In this document: piece after piece, positions 46,458 to 55,294 of the stretch | Position numbering within the stretch: the stretch's first letter is position 1 | How the letters are laid out: each line of letters opens with the position of its first letter | From: Dokdonella sp. | GTDB lineage: Bacteria > Pseudomonadota > Gammaproteobacteria > Xanthomonadales > Rhodanobacteraceae | Reading direction: 5' to 3' | Assembly: GCA_019634795.1 (NCBI GenBank) | Contig: JAHCAR010000006.1 | Span: forward strand, 124,001-188,000 | DNA length: 64,000 nt | The notes under the pieces: model-generated | Seen by the model: only the letters and a program-made list of their open reading frames with translations | The model's database searches: none | Told to the model about the DNA's origin: nothing | Translations under genes and position numbers: made by a program

Positions 46458-46563
46458 AGGAACTTCCGCAGCTGGGCGGCGATCGGACTCGTCGCCTGAC
46501 CGCCGAAGCGGCGTGGAAGCACCCTGACCGCAATCCGACTCCGTCCGCAGCCACGTTTTCGAC

Positions 46564-47886
46564 ATGAACTCCGATTCTCCCCACACACCGGTACGCCGGG
46601 CTGCCGTCATCTTCGTCTTCATCACGGTGATGCTCGACATGCTCGCCTTCGGCATCATCATTCCGGTGTTTCCGCATCTCGTGCAGCACATGACCGGCGG
46701 CGACATCGGCACGGCCGTGCGCTGGACCGGCATCATGGGGGCCCTGTTCGGGCTCATGCAGTTCGTCTTTTCTCCGGTGCAGGGGGCCATGTCGGACCGT
46801 TTCGGACGGCGTCCGGTGATCCTCGCATCGAATCTCGCCCTCGGCTTCGACTTCATCCTGATGGCGCTGGCCCAGGCCCTGCCCATCCTGTTCATCGGCC
46901 GCATGATCTCGGGTGTCGCCAGCGCCAGCATCTCGACCGCCAACGCCTACATCGCCGATGTCACGGCCAGGGAAAAGCGTGCCGCGGCCTACGGCCTGCT
47001 CGGCGCGGCATTCGGCATCGGCTTCATCATCGGCCCGGCGCTCGGCGGATTTCTCGGCGGCATTTCCGTGCGTGCGCCGTTCTGGGTCGCCGCCGGCCTG
47101 GCCCTGACCAACTTCCTCTACGGATACTTCGTCCTGCCCGAATCGCTGCCGAAGGAACGCCGCAGCGCGCGCTTCGACGTCAAGAATGCCAATCCGCTCG
47201 GCGCCCTGCGCATGCTGCGTCGCTACCCGCAGGTACTGGCCCTGGCCGTGGTCTTCTTCCTCGTCGCCCTGGCCCAGTTTTCGCTCAACTCGACCTTCGT
47301 CCTCTACGCCGACTACCGCTACCACTGGGGCCCGCAGGAAGTCGGCTACACGCTGGCCCTGGTCGGCGTATGCAGCGCGATCGTGCAGGCCGGCATGGTG
47401 CGCCGCGTCGTGCCGCGCTTCGGCGAGCGCCCGGTCATGCTGGCCGGATTGCTGTTCGGCATCAGCGGCTTCCTGACCCTCGGCTTCGCCGCCAATGCGA
47501 TCGTGTTCCTGCTCGCCATTCCGCTGCTGGCCCTGGCCGGACTCGGCGGGCCGACCACCCAGGCCATCATCACGCGCCAGGTCGACCCCACGGAACAGGG
47601 GCGCCTGCAAGGCGCGATCACGAGCCTGGCCAGCCTGGCCACGGTGTTCGGTCCGTTCGTGTTCAGCCAGATCTTCGCCTTCTTCATCGGCCCGAACACG
47701 CCGCTGCACCTGCCGGGTGCCGCCTTCGTCCTGTCGGCGAGCCTGCTCGGGCTCGGCTTCGTGCTCGGCTGGCGCGCGACCGCAGGCTTGCAACCGATGG
47801 CCGCGGAGAACACGCCGAACGTGCTTCCTGCGCTGCCCGGCAATGCAGACATGGCGCCGCTCGCGGAAGCGGACGGCAAGACGTGA
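46564..47886 (+). CDS. MFS transporter, TetA-like (Tet family)
   Basis: A 440-residue 12-span transporter of the drug:H+ antiporter-1 family. The start helix ([25 protein letters not shown]) and motif [18 protein letters not shown] are strongly TetA-like, and motif C is [16 protein letters not shown]. Most chromosomal TetA-like proteins in this group do not give tetracycline resistance, so the substrate is unknown. It overlaps the next gene by GTGA. Confidence 0.9.
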   Translation: MNSDSPHTPVRRAAVIFVFITVMLDMLAFGIIIPVFPHLVQHMTGGDIGTAVRWTGIMGALFGLMQFVFSPVQGAMSDRFGRRPVILASNLALGFDFILMALAQALPILFIGRMISGVASASISTANAYIADVTAREKRAAAYGLLGAAFGIGFIIGPALGGFLGGISVRAPFWVAAGLALTNFLYGYFVLPESLPKERRSARFDVKNANPLGALRMLRRYPQVLALAVVFFLVALAQFSLNSTFVLYADYRYHWGPQEVGYTLALVGVCSAIVQAGMVRRVVPRFGERPVMLAGLLFGISGFLTLGFAANAIVFLLAIPLLALAGLGGPTTQAIITRQVDPTEQGRLQGAITSLASLATVFGPFVFSQIFAFFIGPNTPLHLPGAAFVLSASLLGLGFVLGWRATAGLQPMAAENTPNVLPALPGNADMAPLAEADGKT

Positions 47887-48491
47887 TTCGGCCGATCGAA
47901 AAGCCCTACTCGGCAGCCTGCGAACGCAACCGCGAGCCGATCCTCGAGGTCCTGCGCGTTGAGTTCGCCAATTGCCGGCGCGTACTCGAAATCGGCAGCG
48001 GCACCGGCCAGCATGCCGTCCACCTGGCCCGGGCCCTGCCGCAGCTGAGCTGGCAGACTTCGGAGCGGTCCGAGCACCTGGCCGGCATCCGGCTCTGGCT
48101 CGACGAGGCCGCGCTGCCGAACACGCCGGCGCCGATCGCGTTCGACGTGACCCAGGCCGAATGGCCGCAGGGCCGCTACGACGGCATCTTCACGGCCAAT
48201 ACCCTGCACATCATGGCCTGGCCGGAAGTCGAAGCGCTGTTCGATCGCCTGCCCGGCATTCTGACCGAAGACGCACGGCTGGCCGTGTATGGCCCGTTCA
48301 ACATCCATGGCCGTTACACCAGCGAGAGCAACGCGGCGTTCGATGCTTCCTTGCGTGAGCGCGCGCCGCACATGGGCATCCGTGACCTGGCCGAGGTCGA
48401 TGCCCTGGCCGCCGGGGCCGGCCTGCGCCAGATCGCCGACTATGCCCTGCCGGCCAACAACCGCTGCGTGATCTGGCAGCGCGAAAACTAG
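47883..48491 (+). CDS. DUF938 family SAM-dependent methyltransferase-like protein
   Basis: A 202-residue protein of the DUF938 family with the SAM loop RVLEIGSGTGQHAVHLA and a final CVIW motif. The start is GTG, overlapping the stop of the transporter gene, so the two are coupled. The substrate is unknown. Confidence 0.9.
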   Translation: MIRPIEKPYSAACERNREPILEVLRVEFANCRRVLEIGSGTGQHAVHLARALPQLSWQTSERSEHLAGIRLWLDEAALPNTPAPIAFDVTQAEWPQGRYDGIFTANTLHIMAWPEVEALFDRLPGILTEDARLAVYGPFNIHGRYTSESNAAFDASLRERAPHMGIRDLAEVDALAAGAGLRQIADYALPANNRCVIWQREN

Positions 48492-48534
48492 TACGCCGAT
48501 GCCAGGCCAGGGATAGCTATTGGCGATTTGCCGC

Positions 48535-49257
48535 CTAGGCGTCTTCGTGCACGTCCCGGTAGACCAGCATCTTCAACAACTGCTGTTCTTTCGCGTCGTC
48601 GAAGCCACAGGTGTGCCGCCACTCCTTCGGGTTTTCATAGGTACCGAACAGCATGTCCCACCACACGATGTCGCCGTAGTTGTTTCGATGGCGGCCATAC
48701 TGGTGATGGATGCGATGCATTTCCGGGCGCTGGAAAACGAATCCGATCCAGCGCGGGGTGCGGATGTTGGTGTGATAGAAGAATTCGCCAAGTGCCGTAC
48801 ACATCGTGTAAATGGCACCGGCTTCGAGTGACAGGCCGAGCAGGGTATACACCAGCAGGCTGCCGATGATCGAGTTGACGATCATTTCACCCGGATGCTT
48901 GTAGAACGAAGTGATGACCTCCAGTCGTTGCGGGCTGTGGTGGATCTGGTGGAAGCCGCGCCACAGCAGCGGAATCTCATGCCGCCATCGATGCCACCAG
49001 TAAAAGACGAAGGTGGCAATAAAGTAGGCGAAAAGGCCGCCGAGCACGGGCGATACATGCTCCGAAAGACTGAACACCGACGCGGCGGATAGCCAGCGCT
49101 CCCAGCTGATGCCGGCGAGTAGCACGATCGCCAGTTGTACGCCGTTGACCAGCAGTACGCGCAGGGGCCAGGTCCGCACCCGAGGAAGTGGCCAGCCGGG
49201 CACCAGCCACTCTACGGCAAGGCAGAGCCCGAACACGATGAATATGGTCGTCAACAC
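48535..49257 (-). CDS. sterol desaturase/fatty acid hydroxylase superfamily protein
   Basis: A 240-residue membrane enzyme with four to five spans and all three histidine boxes, WHRWRHE, HQIHHS and HRIHHQ, that bind a di-iron centre. These enzymes hydroxylate or desaturate lipids. The start is GTG with GGAGG upstream. Sits convergent to the DUF938 gene. Confidence 0.9.
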   Translation of the reverse strand: MLTTIFIVFGLCLAVEWLVPGWPLPRVRTWPLRVLLVNGVQLAIVLLAGISWERWLSAASVFSLSEHVSPVLGGLFAYFIATFVFYWWHRWRHEIPLLWRGFHQIHHSPQRLEVITSFYKHPGEMIVNSIIGSLLVYTLLGLSLEAGAIYTMCTALGEFFYHTNIRTPRWIGFVFQRPEMHRIHHQYGRHRNNYGDIVWWDMLFGTYENPKEWRHTCGFDDAKEQQLLKMLVYRDVHEDA

Positions 49258-49339
49258 GCGGGGACCCTCCAGTCAAACCTCGACGCTGCGACGTCGGTAC
49301 CGCGCGAACCGCACTGGGGTCCACGCTGCGACGATTCGG

Positions 49340-50149
49340 TCATCTCAGTGCATCCAGCATGGGCCCGCTATCGGCAAGCGCGCGGGCTGATTTCTGGCGC
49401 TTCGAAGGCAGCATGGCGAGTATCGAGCTGGCCATTGTCCGCCCGAAATCCACATAACTCGCTTCGGAAGGATGGAATCCGTCGGCGCTGAACCGATCGG
49501 CGTGGCTCGGGAACTCGACGGGTACGTGCCGGGCCTGCGGATGTGCGGCAATTGTGGTACGGCTGATGCGATCGAAGGTCTCGCCGCGGAAACCGATCAG
49601 CGCGCGCAAGGGCTGCGGCAGCAAAGGAAATCCGTGCAGCGGCGGCATGCCGGCAAAGACGATCACCGCACCCGGTGAGTGATCGGTCAGCGCCAGGAGC
49701 AGGCTTGCAAGATTGTGCTCCCAGGTCGATGAGCGACGTAGCGATGTCACGTCATTGACGCCGACCGAAACGAGGAAGGCATCCACCGGCGCGGGCGGCA
49801 AATCGCCGAGGAGTTGCATGATTACGCCACCCGAATCAATCCCGCTGCGGCCGATCGAATGCCATTCGACCGTGCGACCCAATGCGCCCGCAAGCGCCTC
49901 TGCGGTGCGCCCGACCAGTGCCTTGTCCATGCTGGTGGCGCCGACACCGGCAATGATCGAGTCGCCGATGGCGAGCAGGCGGAACGCCGCCCCACTGCCG
50001 ATGCTGCCGGCGCAAGGACCGCTTGCGGGCGGCAGCCGCAGCGCGCTCTTGCGCACGCGCAGGGCTTGCAGGGAAACGAACGGCAGCAGGCTCCAGAATG
50101 CCAGGCCCCTGAGCATGCGCGTGCCGCGTTCGCTCACCGCACGCCCCAC
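49340..50149 (-). CDS. SGNH/GDSL hydrolase
   Basis: A 269-residue lipase/esterase-like protein: block I AIGDSIIAGVG with Ser, block II SIGRSGIDSGG with Gly, block III VSVGVNDV with Asn, and the C-terminal Asp-x-x-His in ADGFHPSE. A membrane-like segment (about 13-30) may anchor it outside the cytoplasm. The start is GTG at 50149, ten bases after the preceding stop; an ATG at 50116 is the alternative. Confidence 0.87.
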   Translation of the reverse strand: MGRAVSERGTRMLRGLAFWSLLPFVSLQALRVRKSALRLPPASGPCAGSIGSGAAFRLLAIGDSIIAGVGATSMDKALVGRTAEALAGALGRTVEWHSIGRSGIDSGGVIMQLLGDLPPAPVDAFLVSVGVNDVTSLRRSSTWEHNLASLLLALTDHSPGAVIVFAGMPPLHGFPLLPQPLRALIGFRGETFDRISRTTIAAHPQARHVPVEFPSHADRFSADGFHPSEASYVDFGRTMASSILAMLPSKRQKSARALADSGPMLDALR

Positions 50150-50159
50150 CTTGACCCGC

Positions 50160-50579
50160 TCAGAAATGCTCCAGCACGAGCCGGGCCAGCATGACCCAGA
50201 GCACGATGCTCGACAGGGCGAAGGCCGCGAACCGCAAGGTCACGATGTTCACCGTGCAATGGATGAGGCTGTGGGCGACGCGCAGGGCGACATAGCCCCA
50301 GGCCAGGTTGACGTAGACCGCATCCGAGGTCTGCGTCGCCAGCAGCAGCAGGCAGATCGCGTAGAAGACGACCGGCAGCTCGAACAGGTTCCTGAAATTG
50401 TTGGCCGCGCGATTGACCGCCTCGGGCAGGGTCGAGGCGATCTGTTCGGGTGTCGCGAGCCGCTGGGCATCGATGTTGCGCGAGACCATCCAGGCGATGC
50501 GCCGGGCAAACAGGGTGACCCAGACCGCGAAAGTCAGCAGCATCAGGGCGAGCACGGGCTGGATGATGGCATGCGACAC
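50160..50579 (-). CDS. MAPEG family membrane protein
   Basis: A 139-residue protein with four spans. The NFRNLFELPVVFYA motif (about residues 61-74) is the MAPEG signature of glutathione-linked membrane enzymes and relatives. The bacterial role is unknown. It lies immediately upstream of the SGNH hydrolase gene, which starts 10 bases after its stop. Confidence 0.9.
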   Translation of the reverse strand: MSHAIIQPVLALMLLTFAVWVTLFARRIAWMVSRNIDAQRLATPEQIASTLPEAVNRAANNFRNLFELPVVFYAICLLLLATQTSDAVYVNLAWGYVALRVAHSLIHCTVNIVTLRFAAFALSSIVLWVMLARLVLEHF

Positions 50580-50645
50580 GAAGGACTCCTTGCGGCTGGT
50601 GTGGACTGGGTGCCGCGAGGGCCAGCGGCGCTTGCGGGATCCCGA

Positions 50646-50981
50646 TCAGTGGCTGCGCGTCAGTTCGACGCCGTCCACGGTCATCTTCCACTCGCCTGCT
50701 TCCTCGTGCGGGGGCACGTTGACCTTGAACGTCGTCGTCAGCGGACCGATGCCGACATCGAAGTCGTCGCCATGGAACCCCTTCAGCGGTGCGTCGATCG
50801 AAGTGCGCGCGCCCTTGCGCATGCGGTGGTAGACGATGCTGCCATCGCGCGTGATCAGCAGTGACATGCCATCGGCCTTCCATTCGCCGACATAGGCGGC
50901 CTTGTCCTGCGGCACCGCAACCCCGCAGGCCGCAAGCATCAGCATGGCGATCAGCAGCACAGCAAGCAGAACAAAACGCAT
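50646..50981 (-). CDS. hypothetical lipoprotein
   Basis: A 111-residue protein with a lipoprotein signal (MRFVLLAVLLIAMLMLAAC, Cys19) and a short beta-rich mature part (YVGEWKADGMSLLITRDGSIVYHRM...), resembling small lipocalin-type domains seen in many proteobacteria. Its role is unknown. It lies 66 bases upstream of the MAPEG gene on the same strand. Confidence 0.8.
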   Translation of the reverse strand: MRFVLLAVLLIAMLMLAACGVAVPQDKAAYVGEWKADGMSLLITRDGSIVYHRMRKGARTSIDAPLKGFHGDDFDVGIGPLTTTFKVNVPPHEEAGEWKMTVDGVELTRSH

Positions 50982-51010
50982 GGAACCTCCTTGCCTTATA
51001 GGGGCGAAGC

Positions 51011-51499
51011 TTACGTTCCCGGTGGTCGGGGCGTATCGTGTCCGGTCGCTTCCGGACCGGGCCAGTCCGCAACATCGAAAGCGCGGAATTCGATCCCGGA
51101 CTGCGCCAGCACACGAACCGCGATCTGCTCGACCTCACTCGCCGAAATGCCCGCCAACCACTCGTTTGGTCGACCCGTACTACCACGCACCCGCCACGCC
51201 GACAAGCGCGCCAGCACGCTGCGTTCGGCCGCGTCGATATCCTCGAGTAATGCAATTGGCCGAAATCGAACGGACTCGCGACCGAAGGTGCGCCAGTACG
51301 CGCGCTGGCGCAGCGCGAGATTGCGTGACTTGCCGAACTTGCAGTTCGTATGGTCGACCTTGATGCAGCGCGCGGCCAACCGGCGGTCACCGGCGTTGAC
51401 CGGAATCGGCTCGAGATGGGTCAGCGCGACGACGTACAAGCCAGGACAGTCGGGTGCTCCCGGCCAGCAGTCGACACGCCCGGCAGGCCCAACCGTCAT
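51011..51499 (-). CDS. possible GIY-YIG-like protein
   Basis: A 162-residue protein, starting at the ATG of MTVGPAGRVD. The pattern GLYVVALTHLEP, then VDHTNCKFGKSRNLALRQRAYWRTFG and a NEWLAG Glu, matches the GIY-YIG endonuclease fold (GxY, K-x-G-x-S-x-N-L-x-x-R). One typical YIG motif is not evident, so it may be a diverged relative (T5orf172/Mug113-like). No DNA-binding domain is added. Confidence 0.55.
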   Translation of the reverse strand: MTVGPAGRVDCWPGAPDCPGLYVVALTHLEPIPVNAGDRRLAARCIKVDHTNCKFGKSRNLALRQRAYWRTFGRESVRFRPIALLEDIDAAERSVLARLSAWRVRGSTGRPNEWLAGISASEVEQIAVRVLAQSGIEFRAFDVADWPGPEATGHDTPRPPGT

Positions 51500-51556
51500 C
51501 GCGAGAACCTGCCGGCGTCCGTTGCCTGACCCTGCAATCAAGCTCGACGAAAACGC

Positions 51557-52477
51557 TCAGCGCCGCTGCGTGTTGCGCCGCTGACGACCCGAACGAAAGG
51601 CCATCAAGCCGACCAGGGCAGCGCCGAGGACGAGGATCAGCATGCCTGTCCGACCCATCACCGGCAGGTCGACGGTCGGCGCCGGTGGAGCCCCACCACC
51701 GGCGAAGGCCAGTGCATCAAGATCACCGAGCGTCGCGCCGATCGTGGTCGCGGTCAGGGTGACCGGATTGATGGTCACGAGATTGGTCGGGCCACTGCCA
51801 CCGGACCCGTTGTTTTCCGTCGCATAGAGAACGCCGCTGGACGGATTCACGTCCATGCCGTTGTAGCGACCGGTTGTGGGTGTGACCTGACCCAGCAGGG
51901 TCGGCGCACCGGTGCTCGTGTTCAGCGTGTTCAGATCCGGCGACGGGCCACCGGTGAACTGCGAGTGATACAGAATGCCGCCCAGATCGAAGCTCATCGC
52001 GTTGCCGCCGGCCAGGGAAAGCCCGGTATCACCGATCAGAGTAGCCGCACCGGTGCTCGTGTTCAGCGTGTACAGCGAATGGTCGGGATCGTTGGTGGCG
52101 TCGTAGGCGAACAGGACCCCATCGGAAGGGCGGAACGAGATATCGCCGACCGCGCCCGTGATTCCAGTCGGGCCGACTTCGGTGCCGGCGCCGGTGGTTT
52201 CGTTGATCGTGATAAGGACCGGTGTGTCCGATCCGTCCGAGCGTTCGCAGGCGGCATAAATGATGCCGGCCGGACTGACATCCATGCCGCTGCAGCGCTC
52301 GAAGCCGATCGCACCGACCGGTGTCGCCGCGCCAGTTGTGGTCGAAATCGTGTTGAACGTACTGAGCCCGTCGCTGCCGGTGTAGTTGATGCCGTAGAGC
52401 ACCTGCGCACTGGCGAACCCGCTGAACAGAATCAGGCATGCCGCGAGCGGCATGTTCCGCATAACCGACTTGCTCAT
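51557..52477 (-). CDS. secreted beta-propeller protein with PEP-CTERM/IPTL-like tail
   Basis: A 306-residue protein with a signal peptide (1-24) and a repetitive beta-propeller of TxTGAxTxxG units (about 25-265; NTLNTSTGA and ITTINPVT repeats). The C-terminus has PVMGRTGMLILVLGAALVG then a basic RSGRQRR end, the layout of exosortase/rhombosortase-type sorting signals. Secreted and probably surface-anchored. Confidence 0.78.
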   Translation of the reverse strand: MSKSVMRNMPLAACLILFSGFASAQVLYGINYTGSDGLSTFNTISTTTGAATPVGAIGFERCSGMDVSPAGIIYAACERSDGSDTPVLITINETTGAGTEVGPTGITGAVGDISFRPSDGVLFAYDATNDPDHSLYTLNTSTGAATLIGDTGLSLAGGNAMSFDLGGILYHSQFTGGPSPDLNTLNTSTGAPTLLGQVTPTTGRYNGMDVNPSSGVLYATENNGSGGSGPTNLVTINPVTLTATTIGATLGDLDALAFAGGGAPPAPTVDLPVMGRTGMLILVLGAALVGLMAFRSGRQRRNTQRR

Positions 52478-52640
52478 GATGACCTCTTCATTTTCAGGGA
52501 GTCAGGCAGAACCGGGGCCGAACGCGCCACTGCCGCAAGATCGCCCGCGGAACATCCTGCAATATGGCGCAAAAACAAGCGGGCCGCCAGCGCCGCCGCG
52601 AAACCCGGGCCGGGCCAGCGGATGACAGGAGCCGACCGGC

Positions 52641-53027
52641 TCAGCGTGCCGCTGCCAGCATCGCGGCCATCTTCTGGTGGATCAGGTTGACCGCCTTCAA
52701 CGGGCGCAGCATGACCTTGAACTCGACGATGCGACCGTCTTCGTTCCAGCGCAGCATGTCGACACCGTTGATGGCGATGCCATCGAGTTCGAGGGTGAAC
52801 TCGAGCACCGCATCATGCGGCCCGCTCAGCTCGCGCACATAGCGAAAGCTCGGATCGGAAAACACCTGCAATGCGGCGGCCAGATAGCCTGCCGTGATCG
52901 CCTTGCCGACCTGGGGCGTGTGCACCACCGGTGAATGGAAAACGACCTCATCGGCCAGCAGGCCGGGCAATGCGTTCGCGTCTCCGGATTTCACCAGCGC
53001 ATGCCACGCTGCCAGCGGATTGTTCAT
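52641..53027 (-). CDS. SnoaL/NTF2-like domain protein
   Basis: A 128-residue nuclear-transport-factor-2 fold (WHALVKSGDANALPGLLADEVVFHSP...). The start at MNNPLAAW is chosen; 19 upstream residues of the longer frame are Arg-rich and atypical. Family members are isomerases or binding proteins. No conserved catalytic Asp/His pair was identified with confidence. Confidence 0.8.
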   Translation of the reverse strand: MNNPLAAWHALVKSGDANALPGLLADEVVFHSPVVHTPQVGKAITAGYLAAALQVFSDPSFRYVRELSGPHDAVLEFTLELDGIAINGVDMLRWNEDGRIVEFKVMLRPLKAVNLIHQKMAAMLAAAR

Positions 53028-53178
53028 TGATCTGGATCGCCTTGCCGCGGAATCGCGGCGCCCGGTTCGCAGGGTAACGCGCATCTACCGATCCTGCATG
53101 CGATCTTCGGATCAGGCGCCGCCGCAAACTGCAATTTCGCGACCGACCCTGTCGGATCCATTGCAATCGACACAGCCA

Positions 53179-53457
53179 TCACGAAAATGCGCGCCCACCT
53201 TTCAGCCGGCCAATGACCGCATCGTTGCATTCGGAGCAAACGAAGCCGCGTTCGAGCCCGGAACGCGGGTCGGTGTTCTCATGCACCTCGACCGGAGCCG
53301 CCAGTCCGAACCTCGCCGCCAGCGCTTCGACGTCCAGCCTGACGTCGAAGTACACCCACTCCCGGCAGTTCCTCGACCAGGCCTGACCGCGGTAGGTCTC
53401 GCGTGCGCCGCTCGCGATCAGGGCGCTTTCCAGGCTCGAAAGATGCGGGCAGACCAT
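53179..53457 (-). CDS. small conserved protein with CxxC zinc motif
   Basis: A 92-residue protein of unknown function. It starts MVCPHLSSLE and ends with FVCSECNDAV, so two Cys and a CxxC may bind a metal. GQAWSRNCREWVYFD is a recognisable conserved core of a small proteobacterial family. No neighbour gives a function. Confidence 0.65.
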   Translation of the reverse strand: MVCPHLSSLESALIASGARETYRGQAWSRNCREWVYFDVRLDVEALAARFGLAAPVEVHENTDPRSGLERGFVCSECNDAVIGRLKGGRAFS

Positions 53458-53526
53458 GCATCGCCCTCGACGGCTTCAACAGGCATCCATCCCGCGAATA
53501 TACGGTACAAGCCGGCACCCAGGCGC

Positions 53527-53715
53527 TCAGCGCTTCGAGCCCAGGCCCCAGGCGCAAAGTGCGCCCGCGATCAAAAGGCCAAACCAGGAACCGCTCATGG
53601 GAATGTCGACGTTGCCGATCTGAACCGGAAGGCCGAGACCAATCCGGGCTCCGTGCGCGAGCGCAACGACGCCGAAAATCACGCCACCCACCTTGTTGAA
53701 CGAGAAAGGACTCAT
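53527..53715 (-). CDS. small membrane protein
   Basis: A 62-residue protein starting at MSPFSFNKVGG with GGGAG just upstream. Two hydrophobic segments (about 10-30 and 40-58) make it a hairpin membrane protein. It is the last chromosomal gene before the integron array. Function unknown. Confidence 0.6.
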   Translation of the reverse strand: MSPFSFNKVGGVIFGVVALAHGARIGLGLPVQIGNVDIPMSGSWFGLLIAGALCAWGLGSKR

Positions 53716-53840
53716 CACCCATTCTCCCTTTGCCGATAACCAATGGCATTGAATAGTGCCGGATCGTCGGTCCGCGTTTGGTGATGTGAGGGCCGGGTTC
53801 GGCCATGACAAGGAATCCTGAAGGCAATGTCAGGGTGCCC

Positions 53841-53887
53841 ACTAAACCGAGGGAACCGTCGCGTCGGATCGATTGAAAAAGTTAGAA
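53841..53887 (-). repeat. decayed terminal attC (A0) marking the distal array end
   Basis: Cores ACTAAAC (53841-53847) and GTTAGAA (53881-53887) flank a weakened palindrome (GGAACCGTCGCGTCGGATCGATTG) that aligns with the other sites but has lost pairing. No attC is found further left. Confidence 0.65.
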
Positions 53888-54247
53888 CCCATGAGCCGAA
53901 AGCCATGAGCCAAGCTCTTGATTGCCGCCGATCTGGGCATACTCGCTTGGTAGCTGCCCATCGTCGTTGCGAATGGGACTAGCTCCTAGCTCTACCAGGA
54001 GCTTGCAAGCGGCTACATGCCCGTGCGCTGTTGCTTCCATAAGCGGAGTGAAACCATGCTCCCCTTGTTCATTAATCCTAGCGCCCGCGCGCACCAGAAT
54101 TTCAATTGCTTCGCAATCGCCCCAGACCGCTACAACATGCAGCGGCCTTTGATTGAACAAACCCTTGGTATTCGCGTCAGTCGCAGGGATACCGGAGTAG
54201 TCGGCAACGTCTCCGACTCGCTTCAGAACCTCATCTAGGTTTGCCAT
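53882..54247 (-). CDS. cassette 1: ankyrin-repeat protein
   Basis: A 121-residue soluble protein with two to three ankyrin repeats (QRPLHVVAVWGDCEAIEILVRAGA, GFTPLMEATAHGHVAACKLLVELGA). Start at MANLDEVLKR; the stop overlaps the core of attC A0. Protein-binding scaffold, partner unknown. Distal end of the array. Confidence 0.78.
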   Translation of the reverse strand: MANLDEVLKRVGDVADYSGIPATDANTKGLFNQRPLHVVAVWGDCEAIEILVRAGARINEQGEHGFTPLMEATAHGHVAACKLLVELGASPIRNDDGQLPSEYAQIGGNQELGSWLSAHGF

Positions 54248-54250
54248 GGG

Positions 54251-54307
54251 TTCCAACACGTGAAATAGACCGCCGCGTTAGCGGTCCGCTCGATGGACTA
54301 GTTGTGT
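54251..54307 (-). repeat. attC site A1
   Basis: Cores TTCCAAC and GTTGTGT enclose a palindrome with GCCGCGTTAGCGG tip; left-hand recombination site of cassette 2. Confidence 0.85.
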
Positions 54308-54712
54308 CGCTGCTCGTGGTGCTTTTGGCCAACTGCGAATGCGGCGCCATTGATACACATATTGAACGAGGAGCACGACAGCTGGAACGACAAATAGAAG
54401 CGCTTGACGATTGACGACTTGGATTGTGGCCGGCGAGTCCAAATACACCGAATCTCCCATCAAATACAGCCAGTAGTTCACTACAACCATCGGTGACCAG
54501 CGGACTACGACTGCAACAGTGAAGAGCAAAACCAAGAATACAGCCCAGCGGTAACGCTGCAGCGCTGCAATTGACGAAATTGCGAAACATATCGCTAACC
54601 CGAGCAAAATGGCTCGATAAGTGCTCGGTGCACCAATGAGCAGCAAGGCGTAGTGACTTGCCACAACTAGCGACCAAACAAGGCTAACGCCGAATGTGAT
54701 CTTTAGCGGCAT
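54278..54712 (-). CDS. cassette 2: multi-span membrane protein
   Basis: A 144-residue protein with about four membrane segments and a basic C-terminal tail (RRIRSWPKAPRAATQLVHRADR) partly coded by attC A1, where its stop lies. It starts at an ATG overlapping the core of A2. Unknown function. Confidence 0.7.
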   Translation of the reverse strand: MPLKITFGVSLVWSLVVASHYALLLIGAPSTYRAILLGLAICFAISSIAALQRYRWAVFLVLLFTVAVVVRWSPMVVVNYWLYLMGDSVYLDSPATIQVVNRQALLFVVPAVVLLVQYVYQWRRIRSWPKAPRAATQLVHRADR

Positions 54713-54765
54713 GACACCGGAAATAAACCGCCGCGTCAGCGGTCGGCTCGGACGAATAGTTGGGC
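54709..54765 (-). repeat. attC site A2
   Basis: Core GTTGGGC at the right and a degenerate GCATGAC at the left, with CCGCCGCGTCAGCGGTCGG palindrome. Start codon of cassette 2 overlaps the left core. Confidence 0.8.
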
Positions 54766-54766
54766 A

Positions 54767-55228
54767 TCATGGCGGCGATACCCTATGCATGCTCTCCCCG
54801 AATAGCCAGACCGTATCGAAGCTGCCAAAGCCAGATGCAAACTCCGGCTCAAGCCTAGCCAAGATTAGGTCGTCTGGCATTGCCGTGAGGCCGTTGGTAT
54901 AGATGAGCAGTTGAATACCGCATGCTACACGGTAGCGTTTTGTTAGCTTCTTGCGAAGTGTCAGATGAGTTACGTCGTCGCCCCACGCGATTGCCACCCC
55001 ACTATCCAGCTTCATTGCTAAAGAGGCAGCGGCAGCGAACTCTGGCGCGCATGCCTCGGCAAGCTCAAATGCTACCGGCTGTCCGTCGAGCGTGCAGAGA
55101 ATGTCAGGTTCACCCTGATCTGGATTTCCTTTGCGCACGCTAGCCGGATCGATGCTGAGCTTTGACGCCGCAATGAACTCGCGGAACACCGATAGCTCGA
55201 CTATGGCCTTATCTGCCTCAGTGCGCAT
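54767..55228 (-). CDS. cassette 3: possible PD-(D/E)xK nuclease-like protein
   Basis: A 153-residue protein. The segment GEPDILCTLDGQPVAFELAEA resembles the PD...(D/E)xK core (Pro-Asp, then Glu-x-x), though the final Lys is not visible, so it may be an inactive relative. The rest is alpha/beta. It begins at ATG 55228 (an adjacent TTG is possible) and stops next to attC A2. No partner methylase is present in the window. Confidence 0.6.
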   Translation of the reverse strand: MRTEADKAIVELSVFREFIAASKLSIDPASVRKGNPDQGEPDILCTLDGQPVAFELAEACAPEFAAAASLAMKLDSGVAIAWGDDVTHLTLRKKLTKRYRVACGIQLLIYTNGLTAMPDDLILARLEPEFASGFGSFDTVWLFGESMHRVSPP

Positions 55229-55236
55229 CAAATGAA

Positions 55237-55294
55237 GCCCAACACCAGAATTGAGCCGCGTGCGCTAGCACGCCGGCTCGAATAGGAGTTAGCT
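55237..55294 (-). repeat. attC site A3
   Basis: Cores GCCCAAC and GTTAGCT; palindrome tip GTGCGCTAGCAC. The stop of cassette 4 lies in the right core. Confidence 0.88.
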
